From: Aeromonas sanarellii
GTDB lineage: Bacteria > Pseudomonadota > Gammaproteobacteria > Enterobacterales > Aeromonadaceae
Reading direction: 5' to 3'
Assembly (NCBI RefSeq): GCF_000820085.1
Contig: NZ_CDBN01000021.1
Coordinates: 274,788-338,787 of the forward strand
DNA length: 64,000 bases
Made by a program: the position numbers and the translations under genes. Under the pieces are notes generated by a model. That model saw only the letters and a list, made by a program, of their open reading frames with translations, made no database searches and had not been told where the DNA came from. Positions within the stretch are counted from its first letter, which is position 1. Every line of letters starts with the position of its first letter. Of this stretch, positions 1-8,271 are shown one piece after another.

Positions 1-180
1 GTTGTCCTTCTGGATGCCGACGATCACCTTGGCGACCAGGCTCTTGCCGGAGCCGGATTCCCCCACCAGGCCGCGGATCTCCCCCTCGTTCAGGGTCAGG
101 CTGACCCTGTCCACCGCCTTGACCTTGCCCTGGGGGGTGTCAATCTCGATGGTGAGGTTGCGTATGTCGAGCAAGGGCAT
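1..180 (-). CDS. sapD: SapD, peptide ABC transporter ATP-binding subunit (N-terminal part only)
   Basis: Only the first 60 codons are in the window; the gene runs off the left edge. It is an oligopeptide/dipeptide-type ABC ATPase that would drive the SapBC permease. The start gives [14 protein letters not shown], and a Walker A motif (GESGSGKS) sits at about residue 40–47. It follows sapA, sapB and sapC on the same strand in the usual sap order. The first reading of the gap upstream shows a relic copy of the sapC tail instead of a tight junction. Confidence 0.88.
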   Translation of the reverse strand, partial: MPLLDIRNLTIEIDTPQGKVKAVDRVSLTLNEGEIRGLVGESGSGKSLVAKVIVGIQKDN

Positions 181-262
181 CAGTGGCGCTCCTCATGAGG
201 GTGTGGCACGGCGTGCTGCATCGGCGTGATGCCGTCCTTTATGGTATAGAGCCGCAGTATCA

Positions 263-331
263 TCAATCGTTCCCCTCTGTGAGCGCTTCGCGGATCCCTT
301 CGCCCACCAGCGATGGGTTGACCAGCACGCC
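263..331 (-). pseudogene. Relic copy of the sapC 3' tail
   Basis: Read on the minus strand this encodes VLVNPSLVGEGIREALTEGND followed by TGA, without a start. The true sapC end at 391–456 encodes VLVTN-LVGEGIREALKEGND. The relic carries one extra codon and a few substitutions, and lies between sapC and sapD. It is either an old duplication or the leftover end of a replaced sapC allele. It is unlikely to be translated. Confidence 0.7.
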
Positions 332-390
332 GTACGGCAATGGGCGGAGAACAAGGGTGAACATGCCTTTCTTCGGCATAGAACATTGCA

Positions 391-1284
391 TCAGTCGTTC
401 CCCTCTTTAAGCGCTTCGCGAATGCCTTCACCCACCAGGTTGGTCACCAGCACGCTGAACAGGATGGCCATGCCCGGCAGGGTCACGGTCCAGGGGGCGA
501 GGTAGATGAGATCGCTGGAGTCGGCCAGCATGGCGCCCCACTCCGGCTGGGGGGATTGGGCCCCGAGGCCGAGGAAACCCACCGCCGAGATGTCGAGGAT
601 GGCGGCGGACAGGGTACGGGTGGTCTGGGTCACCAGGGTCTCGACGATGTTCGGCAGTATGGCCAGGCGCATGATCCGCAGGGGCGGCGAGCCGTCGAGG
701 CGGCTGGCTATGATGTACTCCTTCTGCATCTCGGCGTGGACCGCGTTGTAGGTCGCCCGGATGAAGGGGGGAATGAGCGCCAGCGTGATGGCGATCAGGG
801 TGTTGAACAATCCAGGCCCCAGGATGGCCACCACTATGATGGCCAGCAGCAGGGAGGGGATGGAGAGCAGGGTGTCGAGCAGATGATGGAGCACGCTCGA
901 CTTCACCCCCTTGCTCATGCCGCCGAGGATGCCGATGGCCGAGCCGACGACGAGGGCGATCACCACCACCAGCAGGGCGTTGCCGAAGGTGAGGCGGGCG
1001 CCCGCGACGAGGCGGGAGAGGATGTCGCGACCCAGATCGTCGGTCCCGAGGAAGTAGTCGATGTTGCCCGTGCTGGCCCAGGAGGGGGCGAGCAGCAGGC
1101 GGTTGCTGTGCTGATCGTCGATGCCGTAGGGGATCACCAGGGGCCCGATGAGGGTGACCAGCAGCAGCAGGCCAAAGCACCAGAGCCCCGCCATGGCCAG
1201 CGGGTTGCGCCGGTAGGAGGCCCAGGTCTGCTCGAGGGGGGAGAGGATCCTGAGCTCCGGATAGATGTTCGATTTATCGTGCAT
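391..1284 (-). CDS. sapC: SapC, peptide ABC transporter permease
   Basis: Inner-membrane permease of the Sap importer (DppC/OppC family), 297 aa. It has an N-terminal membrane helix near residues 25–45 and the BPD_transp_1 region with the EAA-type loop (AAILDISAVGFLGLGAQ) near residues 210–230. The start MHDKSNIYPELR is chosen over an ATG 63 nt further upstream because GGGAG lies 8–9 nt before it and the E. coli homologue starts at the corresponding place. The upstream extension would run into the relic sapB tail. It is co-directional with sapB and sapD, probably one transcript. Confidence 0.93.
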   Translation of the reverse strand: MHDKSNIYPELRILSPLEQTWASYRRNPLAMAGLWCFGLLLLVTLIGPLVIPYGIDDQHSNRLLLAPSWASTGNIDYFLGTDDLGRDILSRLVAGARLTFGNALLVVVIALVVGSAIGILGGMSKGVKSSVLHHLLDTLLSIPSLLLAIIVVAILGPGLFNTLIAITLALIPPFIRATYNAVHAEMQKEYIIASRLDGSPPLRIMRLAILPNIVETLVTQTTRTLSAAILDISAVGFLGLGAQSPQPEWGAMLADSSDLIYLAPWTVTLPGMAILFSVLVTNLVGEGIREALKEGND

Positions 1285-1315
1285 GATGCAGGCTCCCGCC
1301 CTGGCCGTCAGCGGA

Positions 1316-1390
1316 TTCAGTCTTGTCGTGCATAGCGTTCTTTGCACCGTGCCGGATACCGCATGATGTTGGTGAGCCGTGCGGTGCTGA
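1316..1390 (-). pseudogene. Relic copy of the sapB 3' tail
   Basis: On the minus strand this segment encodes STARLTNIMRYPARCKERY then ARQD and TGA. The genuine sapB tail encodes STELLTTIM-YPARRKELY then ARQD. One codon is inserted and several residues differ. It lies 43 bp beyond the sapB stop codon and just ahead of sapC. The DNA match to 1433–1504 is roughly 85–90% by eye. Confidence 0.75.
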
Positions 1391-1433
1391 GCGGGTGGCG
1401 CTGGTGCCGAAAGGCGTCATTCGGCTGCTGTGT

Positions 1434-2393
1434 TCAGTCTTGTCGTGCATAGAGTTCTTTGCGCCGTGCCGGATACATGATGGTGGTCAGCAGCTCGGTG
1501 CTGACGCTGATGAAGATGACGAAGCTGGCCACCACCAGGGAGGCGCCGCGGATGGCGGCATAGTCCTGCAGGGCGATGCTGCTCACCAGCCAGCGGCCGA
1601 TGCCGGGCCAGTCGAACACCACCTCGGTGATCATGGCGGAGGTGAGCACGCTGCCGAGTTGCAGCCCGAGCAGGGGCAGTACGGGTGGCAGGGCATTCTT
1701 GAGGCCGTGGCGCCAGACGATCTGGCGACGGGAGAGGCCACGACTCGCCGCCGCCTTGATGTAGTTCTGTTTCATCACGTCGATGAGGGAGCTGCGTACG
1801 TGGCGGATCACCTCGGTGGTGGGCACCACGGCCAGCACCAGAGACGGCAGCACCAGGTGGCGCAGGGCGTCATGCAGCGCCGCTTCCCGCCAGGGCTCCT
1901 CGCTCAGCAGCACGTCGACGATGGCGATCCCCGTGATGGAGGGGACGTCGTAGAGCAGGCTGATCTGGCCGGAAGAGGGCAGCCAGCCGAGATCCAGGGA
2001 GAAGAACATCACCATCAGCAGGGCCAGCCAGAAGACGGGCACGGCATAGCCGACGAGGCCGGCGGCCATGATGGAGAGATCCAGTCCGCGCCCCTGGTAG
2101 ATGGCCGCCAGGGTTCCGAGCGGGATCCCCACCAGCAGCGAGATGGCGAAGGCCGCGAGACAGAGCGCCAGGGTGGCCGGGAAATAGTGGCGGATCTCGT
2201 CCAGCACCGGCTGGCCCGAGACGCTGGAGAGGCCGAAGTCCCCCGCGAAGATCCGCAGCAGGAAGTCAGGATAGCCGTGCCAGAAGTCCAGCACCTGGGT
2301 GACGAGGCGAAACTCCAGCAGGTAGGCCCCCAGGGTCAGCACCAGCAGGGTGATCACCAGCAGGGTGATGCGGCGCAGAATATAGAAAAACAT
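1434..2393 (-). CDS. sapB: SapB, peptide ABC transporter permease
   Basis: Permease partner of SapC (DppB/OppB family), 319 aa, inner membrane. The N-terminus MFFYILRRITLLVITLLVLT is a typical first membrane helix. The C-terminal half carries the permease EAA loop (KNALPPVLPLLGLQLGS). It begins 73 bp after the sapA stop codon. The gap to sapC (149 bp) is unusually large for this operon because it contains the duplicated tail. Confidence 0.93.
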   Translation of the reverse strand: MFFYILRRITLLVITLLVLTLGAYLLEFRLVTQVLDFWHGYPDFLLRIFAGDFGLSSVSGQPVLDEIRHYFPATLALCLAAFAISLLVGIPLGTLAAIYQGRGLDLSIMAAGLVGYAVPVFWLALLMVMFFSLDLGWLPSSGQISLLYDVPSITGIAIVDVLLSEEPWREAALHDALRHLVLPSLVLAVVPTTEVIRHVRSSLIDVMKQNYIKAAASRGLSRRQIVWRHGLKNALPPVLPLLGLQLGSVLTSAMITEVVFDWPGIGRWLVSSIALQDYAAIRGASLVVASFVIFISVSTELLTTIMYPARRKELYARQD

Positions 2394-2466
2394 GCTTATG
2401 CCTCCAGGTGCGGCTGCGCCGATGGGCGCCGACGGCCGCCGCCGATGGGATGGGTATCAGTCATCG

Positions 2467-4068
2467 TCACTCCCGATAGGCCTGGTTGAAGGTGGTGCCC
2501 CCGAAGGGCATGAGCCTCAGCCCCTGGATGTCGTTGCGACTCACCTGGGTGCGCAGGGCATGGGCCAGCGGAATGAGCGGCAACTGCTCGTTGAGCAGGG
2601 ACTGGGCATAGTAATAGTTGCGCAGGCGGAAGGCGAGCTGCGGGGTGGTCACAGCGTCGTCCAGCAGCTGATCGAAGGCCGGGCTGCACCAGCGGCTGTA
2701 GTTGTTGCCCCGCTCGACGGCGGCGCAGCTCAGCAACTGGCGGAAGAAGTTGTCCGGATCCGCGTTGTCGGCGATCCAGCCGGAGAGCAGGCTGTCGTAC
2801 TGCCCCTTGGCGAGCCGGGTCTCGATGACCGGCCAGGCCTGCTGCACTATCTTGAGGCTCACCCCAATCTTGGCGAGATCGCTGCGCATCAGCTGGGCGG
2901 TCTTGAGGCCGTCCGGGTTGTAGGGGCGGGCGCCGGGCTGCACCAGCACCTGCATCTCGAAGCCGTTCGGGTAGCCCGCGTCCTTGAGCAACTGACGAGC
3001 GAGCTTGAGATCCTGCTTGCGCTGGGGCAGGGAGGGGTTGTAACCCCAGGAGAGCGGCGGCAACAGGCTGGCGGCGCTCTGGCCCGTCTCGAAATAGACC
3101 GCCTGCAGCAGGTTCTGCACGTTGATGGCGTTGGCCAGCGCCTGGCGCACCTGCACCTTGTTGAAGGGCGCCTTGCGGGTGTTGAGGGCGAGGAAGGCGA
3201 CGTTCATCCCCGACTGCACCGACAGATCCAGGTGGGAGTCCTTGTCGATCACCGACAGCTGGCTGGCGGAGGGGGTGCTCATGACGTCGCACTCGCCGGT
3301 CAGCAGCTTGGCGAGCCGCTTGGAGGATTTGGGGGTGATGTCGTAGACGAGCTGCTCCATCCTGGCCTCGCCCCCCCAGTAGCCGGGATGGCGCAGATAG
3401 CGCACGAACTCGTTGTGGCGGTACTCCTTGAAGCTGAAGGGGCCGGTGCCGACGGGCCTGCTGTCCAGCAGGTCCGGGGTGCCGGCCTCCTGCATCTGCT
3501 GCGCATACTCCGCCGACAGCACGATGGCGTAGTCGCTGGCCAGGGTCGCGAGGAAGGAAGCGTCAGGCCGGCTGAGCTCGAACACCACCTCCCGGGGGCC
3601 CTTCTTGTAGACCCGCTTGATGAGGCTGCTGAGCCCCAGCCCGTAGAAATAGGGGTACTCGCCGCCGGAGACGTGATGGAAGGGGTGCTGCTCGTCCAGC
3701 AGGCGCTGCCAGGTGAACAGGACGTCATCGGCGTTGAAGTGGCGTGTCGGATTGAACCAGGGGGTGTGGTGGAAGGTCACCCCCTTGCGCAGGGTCAGGG
3801 TATAGGAGAGGCCGTCCTCGCTCACCCGCCAGCGGGTGGCGAGCCCTCCCTCGATGTCCAGGGTGTTGGCATTGACCTCGAGCAGGCGATCGTAGAGGGG
3901 GCGGGCACTGGCATCCAGGGTCGCATCCGAGTTGGCCAGTTGCGGGTTGAAGGTCCGGGGAGCCCCTTCGGCGCAATAGATGAGCCCGGTTTTGGAGGCC
4001 TCATCGCGTTTTTGACAGCCGCCGACCAGTACCAGGACACCGATCAGCAGGGGGGTGAGCATTCTCAT
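2467..4068 (-). CDS. sapA: SapA, periplasmic peptide-binding protein, predicted lipoprotein
   Basis: Solute-binding protein of the SBP_bac_5 family, 533 aa, first gene of the sap operon. The N-terminus MRMLTPLLIGVLVLVGGCQK has a lipobox (LVGGC, Cys18), so the mature protein is probably anchored to a membrane; the E. coli SapA is a soluble periplasmic protein. The family core follows (YDRLLEVNANTLDIEGGLATRW, split here as YDRLLEVN and GGLATRW). In enteric bacteria Sap is linked to antimicrobial peptide resistance and putrescine export; function here is inferred. It lies 135 bp downstream of pspF on the same strand, and no strong terminator was seen between them. Confidence 0.9.
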   Translation of the reverse strand: MRMLTPLLIGVLVLVGGCQKRDEASKTGLIYCAEGAPRTFNPQLANSDATLDASARPLYDRLLEVNANTLDIEGGLATRWRVSEDGLSYTLTLRKGVTFHHTPWFNPTRHFNADDVLFTWQRLLDEQHPFHHVSGGEYPYFYGLGLSSLIKRVYKKGPREVVFELSRPDASFLATLASDYAIVLSAEYAQQMQEAGTPDLLDSRPVGTGPFSFKEYRHNEFVRYLRHPGYWGGEARMEQLVYDITPKSSKRLAKLLTGECDVMSTPSASQLSVIDKDSHLDLSVQSGMNVAFLALNTRKAPFNKVQVRQALANAINVQNLLQAVYFETGQSAASLLPPLSWGYNPSLPQRKQDLKLARQLLKDAGYPNGFEMQVLVQPGARPYNPDGLKTAQLMRSDLAKIGVSLKIVQQAWPVIETRLAKGQYDSLLSGWIADNADPDNFFRQLLSCAAVERGNNYSRWCSPAFDQLLDDAVTTPQLAFRLRNYYYAQSLLNEQLPLIPLAHALRTQVSRNDIQGLRLMPFGGTTFNQAYRE

Positions 4069-4203
4069 GTTGGAACCATGTTGTCAGACAAAGTTGCCCG
4101 CCATGGGGCGGGCGCGTTGCGGGAGCCTGCCGGGCGGGCATTCCCATCGGGGTTGGCGTGCGTCGCGCTGCGCAGTCCACACGCACAGACCTGGCCTTGG
4201 GCA

Positions 4204-5250
4204 TCAGCCCAGCTCCAGGTTGCCACTGTTGTCATCCCCGTCGAGCAGTTGGTATTTGCGCAGCATGCCCCTGAACTGGTGGTAGCTCAGGGCCAGCAAC
4301 TGGGCCGCTTTGCGCTGATTATACTGGGATTGCTGCATCGCTTGCTTGAGTAAATTAATCTCGTATTCCGCCACCGCCCCCTTGAGATCCAGCGGCAGGT
4401 TCGGGGCAGGGGCACCGTTTACCTGTGTCGGCTCGGGGGCTGCGCCCACGGTCTTGCCGGTGGCATTGGGGCGCCAGGGGGAGTCAAAGGGGTTGAGCAC
4501 CAGCTCGGCCAGCGGCAACTGGGGGTTGCCCTGGCGATAGAGGCTGCGCTCCACCACGTTCTTCAGCTCCCGCACGTTGCCGGGCCAGGGGTAGTCCAGC
4601 AGCAACTGGGTCGCCTTGCGGGAGAAACCGGCAAACAGCGGATAGCCCAGCTCCCGGGTCATGCCGTGGGCGAAGTGCTCCGCCAGCATCAGGATGTCCT
4701 CGCGCCGCTCCCGCAGCGGGGGCAGGGTGATGACGTCGAAGGCGAGCCGGTCCAGCAGATCGTGGCGAAACTGCCCCTTGTCGGCCAGCGCCGGCAGATC
4801 CTCGTTGGTGGCGCACACCAGCCGCACGTCCACCTTGAGCGCCTTGGCGCCACCCACCCGCTCGAACTCCCCGTACTCGATGACCCGCAGCAGCTTCTCC
4901 TGCACCCGGGCGCTGGTGGTGGCCAGCTCGTCGAGGAAGAGGGTGCCGCCGTCGGCCCGCTCGAAGCGGCCCTGATGGCGCTTGGCGGCGCCGGTGAAGG
5001 AGCCCGCCTCGTGGCCGAACAGCTCGGTCTCCAGCAGGCTCTCGCTCAAGGTGGCGCAGTTGATGGTGACAAAGCTTTGATCCCAGCGATCCGAGAGATA
5101 ATGTAGGCGGTGGGCGATGAGCTCCTTGCCGGTCCCCCGCTCGCCGATGATCAGCACGGGCTTGCGCAGGGGCGCGAGGCGCGAGGCCTGCTCGATGATT
5201 TCTAGAAACGCGTTGGATTCACCCAACAGACTTTCCGTGGCCGTGGTCAT
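4204..5250 (-). CDS. pspF: PspF, sigma-54 enhancer-binding activator of the phage shock operon
   Basis: AAA+ activator, 348 aa, that drives sigma-54 transcription of pspA and lacks an N-terminal receiver domain, as in E. coli. Walker A is GERGTGKE (residues 36–43). The sigma-54 contact loop reads GSFTGA in place of the usual GAFTGA. Walker B (GGTLFLDELA) and the arginine finger region are present, and a Fis-type helix-turn-helix ends the protein (YNQRKAAQLLALSYHQFRG). The start MTTATESLLGE is preferred over an ATG 42 nt upstream because GGGGCAGGG precedes it and E. coli PspF aligns from there. It is divergent from pspA. Confidence 0.93.
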   Translation of the reverse strand: MTTATESLLGESNAFLEIIEQASRLAPLRKPVLIIGERGTGKELIAHRLHYLSDRWDQSFVTINCATLSESLLETELFGHEAGSFTGAAKRHQGRFERADGGTLFLDELATTSARVQEKLLRVIEYGEFERVGGAKALKVDVRLVCATNEDLPALADKGQFRHDLLDRLAFDVITLPPLRERREDILMLAEHFAHGMTRELGYPLFAGFSRKATQLLLDYPWPGNVRELKNVVERSLYRQGNPQLPLAELVLNPFDSPWRPNATGKTVGAAPEPTQVNGAPAPNLPLDLKGAVAEYEINLLKQAMQQSQYNQRKAAQLLALSYHQFRGMLRKYQLLDGDDNSGNLELG

Positions 5251-5357
5251 CCCTGCCCCTGTATCGTTGAAAAATCTGGTTAATCTTACCAAAAGTTGGT
5301 TATTTTAATCATCTCTTGTTTCTGGGGCACTTGAATGTCAACGGGAGTGCCCATATA

Positions 5358-5370
5358 AATCAACAAGTTA
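5358..5370 (+). promoter_or_regulatory. IHF binding site in the pspA promoter region
   Basis: AATCAACAAGTTA matches the IHF consensus WATCAANNNNTTR at every defined position. It lies between the presumed PspF enhancer sites and the sigma-54 promoter, where IHF bends the E. coli psp DNA. Confidence 0.75.
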
Positions 5371-5384
5371 ATAATTGTTCCAGA

Positions 5385-5400
5385 TTGGCACACAAGTTGC
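5385..5400 (+). promoter_or_regulatory. Sigma-54 promoter of pspABC
   Basis: TTGGCACACAAGTTGC has the -24 GG (5387–5388) and the -12 GC (5399–5400) with the exact 10-nt spacing, close to the TGGCAC-N5-TTGC consensus. It is 48 bp upstream of the pspA start codon and is faced by pspF. Confidence 0.88.
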
Positions 5401-5447
5401 CATTGTCAATGGAGAAACAACCCGATGCCTATCACAGGAGTACAATC

Positions 5448-6122
5448 ATGAGCATTTTTTCCCGCCTGGCCGACATCATCAATTCCAATCTGACGTCCCT
5501 GCTCGACAAGGCGGAAGATCCCCAGAAGATGGTGCGTCTGATCATCCAGGAGATGGAAGATGAACTGGTGAAGGAGCGCTCCAACTTGGCCCGCTTCCTC
5601 GCCAACCAGAAAGAGATCGGCCGCCAGGTGAGCCGCCATCAGGAGCGGGTCGCCGAGTGGCAGGGCAAGGCGGAGCTGGCCCTGACCAAGGGGCGCGAGG
5701 ATCTGGCCCGGGCCGCCCTCATCGAGAAGAGCAAGCAGACCGAGCTCGCCGACACCCTCGAACGGGAGCTGCAGGCGGTGAACAGCGGCATCGACAAGCT
5801 GGGGGAGGAGATCCGCCAGCTGGAAGCCAAGCTGGAAGACGCCCGTGCCCGCCAGAAGGCGATGGCCATTCGCAGCGAAGCGGCCAGCAGCCGCCTCAAC
5901 GTCCAGAGCCAGGTGGCCCGTGGCGGCAGCCAGTCCGTGGTCAGCAAGTTCGAGCGCATGGAGCGCCGCATCGACGAGATGGAGGCCCGCGCCGATCTGG
6001 GCCAGTCCGACAAGGCGCTCGCCCAGCAGTTTGCCGAGCTGGAAGCCGACGATCAGATCAGCCGCGAGCTCGAGGCCATGCGCCAGAAACTCGGTCAGAG
6101 CGACAGCAAACAGGGGGAGTAA
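5448..6122 (+). CDS. pspA: PspA, phage shock protein A
   Basis: Peripheral membrane protein of 224 aa that binds and inhibits PspF and supports the inner membrane under stress (PspA/IM30/ESCRT-III superfamily). The N-terminal amphipathic helix (MSIFSRLADIINSNLTSLL) is followed by long coiled-coil helices with KAEDPQKMVRLIIQEM. The start follows CAGGAG; an in-frame ATG far upstream would read through the sigma-54 promoter and is not used. First gene of the psp operon. Confidence 0.96.
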   Translation: MSIFSRLADIINSNLTSLLDKAEDPQKMVRLIIQEMEDELVKERSNLARFLANQKEIGRQVSRHQERVAEWQGKAELALTKGREDLARAALIEKSKQTELADTLERELQAVNSGIDKLGEEIRQLEAKLEDARARQKAMAIRSEAASSRLNVQSQVARGGSQSVVSKFERMERRIDEMEARADLGQSDKALAQQFAELEADDQISRELEAMRQKLGQSDSKQGE

Positions 6123-6125
6123 CAG

Positions 6126-6362
6126 ATGGAAGATCTGCTGGGTGTGTTGATGGTTCCCATGGTGGTCTTCATGGTGGTGGTGGCCCCCATCTGGCTGGTG
6201 CTGCACTACCGCGCCAAGGGGCGGATCGGTGCAGGCCTTGCCGACAGCGAGCGGGAACAGTTGCAGGGGTTATTGGCCCGTGCCGAGAAGATGCAGGAGC
6301 GGGTCGGGGCGTTGGAGTCGATTCTGGACGCTGAAGTCCCGGGCTGGAGGAGCAGGGTATGA
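6126..6362 (+). CDS. pspB: PspB, phage shock protein B
   Basis: Small inner-membrane protein of 78 aa: one N-terminal transmembrane helix (residues 6–27) and a cytoplasmic helical tail with leucine heptads. Together with PspC it senses envelope stress and pulls PspA away from PspF. Its stop overlaps the pspC start by 4 nt (ATGA), so the two are translationally coupled. Confidence 0.92.
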   Translation: MEDLLGVLMVPMVVFMVVVAPIWLVLHYRAKGRIGAGLADSEREQLQGLLARAEKMQERVGALESILDAEVPGWRSRV

Positions 6363-6763
6363 CACAGTGGAGCAGAGAGAAACGCAATCTCTATCGTGAC
6401 CCCCAGCGGGGCAAGATAGCGGGCGTCTGTGCCGGTCTTGCCGACTACTTCGGCGTCGAGACCTGGATAGTGCGGCTGCTGGCTATCAGCGGCCTCATCT
6501 TCGCCGGTTTCATCACCTTCACCGCCTACATCGCCGCCTGGTTCCTGCTCGACAAGAAGCCGGTCACCCTCTACGGGGAGCAGGAGGAGGAGTTTGCCGA
6601 GGTGCGCATGAAGGCGCGCAGCTGGCAGGCGGGGATCACCCCCCATCAGGCCCTGGGCCGCATCGCCCGTGAGCTCGACAGCCTGGAGCCCAGGGTGCAG
6701 CGCCTCGAGAAGCTGGTGACCTCCAAGGAGTTCACCCTGCAGCGGGAGTTCAGCAAGCTGTAA
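6359..6763 (+). CDS. pspC: PspC, phage shock protein C
   Basis: Inner-membrane PspC-domain protein of 134 aa. The PspC motif is complete (LYRDPQRGKIAGVCAGLADYF, read as LYRDPQ and AGVCAGLADYF) with a membrane segment at about residues 37–62, followed by a C-terminal helical part. It is the partner of PspB in activating the psp response. Start ATG overlaps pspB. Confidence 0.93.
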   Translation: MTQWSREKRNLYRDPQRGKIAGVCAGLADYFGVETWIVRLLAISGLIFAGFITFTAYIAAWFLLDKKPVTLYGEQEEEFAEVRMKARSWQAGITPHQALGRIARELDSLEPRVQRLEKLVTSKEFTLQREFSKL

Positions 6764-6834
6764 TGCCCTGGGCCCGAGGGTGATGCCTCGTGGCCCCTGC
6801 GCCCGACCTGACAACAAGGAGGCAAAGACCCGCC

Positions 6835-8241
6835 TTGATACGTAACAAACTCGAACACTCCTGGTCCGTGCTGCAGCATAAGGCCTTCGAGGTGGTGAAC
6901 CGGGCCCGGGATCGCCACATCCGGCTGGCGGTCACCGGCCTCTCCCGCAGCGGCAAGACCGCCTTCATCACGGCGCTGGTGAACCAGCTGGAGCACGCGG
7001 CCATCGACGGCCGGCTGCCGCTCTGGGATGCCCAGCGCCAGGGGCGGATCCTGGGGGCCCGCCGGGTGCCCCAGCAAAACGCCCACATCCCCACCTTTCC
7101 CTACGAGCGGGGCCTGGACGCCCTGTTTGGCGAGCCGCCCGCCTGGCCGGAGCCCACCCGCGGGGTGGCCGAGGTGCGCCTCGAGATCCGCTATCGCACC
7201 CGCCACCCGGTGCGTCGGCACCTGGGGGAGATCTCCACCCTCTATGTGGATCTGGTGGACTACCCGGGGGAGTGGCTGCTGGACTTGCCGCTGCTGGATC
7301 TCGACTACGAGCAGTGGAGCGAGCAGGTGCGTGGGCAACTGCGCCGCCCCGAGCTGCAGGCCCTGGCCTCGGGCTGGCTGACGCCCGGCTGGCAGGCGGA
7401 TCAGCCCTTAGAGGAGCGAGCGGCCAGCGAGCTGGCGGCCCGCTACACCGACTATCTGCACGCCTGCAAGCGGGAGCTCGGGTTGCACCTCATCCAGCCG
7501 GGGCGCTTCGTGCTGCCGGGGGAGTATGCCGGTGCGCCGCTGCTGCAGTTCGTGCCCTGGGTCTGGGATGCCCCGGCCCGGACCCCGGCCGACGGTACCC
7601 TCTACGCCACCTTCAAGCAGCGCTTCGAGCAGTACAAGCAGCACCTGGTGCAGGGCTTCTACGAGCAGCACTTCGCGGGCTTTGATCGCCAGATCGTGCT
7701 GGTGGACTGCCTGCAACCCCTGAATGCCGGCGCCGCCAGCTTCGGCGACATGCAGCAGGCCATCGCCCGCATCATGGAGAGCTTCGCCTACGGCAAGAGC
7801 AACTGGTGGCGGCGGCTGTTTGCCCCGCGCATCGACAAGTTGTTGTTCGTGGCGAGCAAGGCGGATCACGTCACCCCGGAGCAGCACGCTCCCCTGGTCT
7901 CCCTCTTGCAGCACCTGGTGAGTCGCGGCCGGGGTCAGGCCCGCTTCGAGGGGATAGAGACCGAGTGTCTGGCGCTCGCCGCCATCAAGGCCACCGAGGT
8001 CGGCAAGGGGATGGCCAATGGCCGCGAGTTCCCGGCCATTCGCGGCACCAGCCTCGCCGGCGAGCCGCTGCTCGTCTTCCCGGGGGAGGTGCCCTCCCAG
8101 ATACCGCCGGCCCAGTGGTGGCACACTCAGGGCTTCGATTTTCAGGCATTTCGCCCGCTGCCCATGAGCGCCCATCAGGCGCTGCCCCATATCCGGCTCG
8201 ACGCGGCGCTGGAGTTTCTGCTCGGGGATCACCTCGAATAA
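6835..8241 (+). CDS. ycjX: YcjX, DUF463 P-loop stress protein
   Basis: Predicted nucleotide-binding protein of about 468 aa belonging to the Psp regulon in E. coli; exact function unknown. Walker A is GLSRSGKTAF near residue 33–42, and a G3-like DYPGEWLLDLP follows. I favour the TTG start at 6835 because AAGGAGG lies 12 nt upstream; a GTG at 6790 would add 15 residues but has a poor ribosome site. Next to ycjF, as in E. coli. Confidence 0.87.
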   Translation: MIRNKLEHSWSVLQHKAFEVVNRARDRHIRLAVTGLSRSGKTAFITALVNQLEHAAIDGRLPLWDAQRQGRILGARRVPQQNAHIPTFPYERGLDALFGEPPAWPEPTRGVAEVRLEIRYRTRHPVRRHLGEISTLYVDLVDYPGEWLLDLPLLDLDYEQWSEQVRGQLRRPELQALASGWLTPGWQADQPLEERAASELAARYTDYLHACKRELGLHLIQPGRFVLPGEYAGAPLLQFVPWVWDAPARTPADGTLYATFKQRFEQYKQHLVQGFYEQHFAGFDRQIVLVDCLQPLNAGAASFGDMQQAIARIMESFAYGKSNWWRRLFAPRIDKLLFVASKADHVTPEQHAPLVSLLQHLVSRGRGQARFEGIETECLALAAIKATEVGKGMANGREFPAIRGTSLAGEPLLVFPGEVPSQIPPAQWWHTQGFDFQAFRPLPMSAHQALPHIRLDAALEFLLGDHLE

Positions 8242-8271
8242 CCGGCATCGTCCGAAGGAGCAGACAACAAG

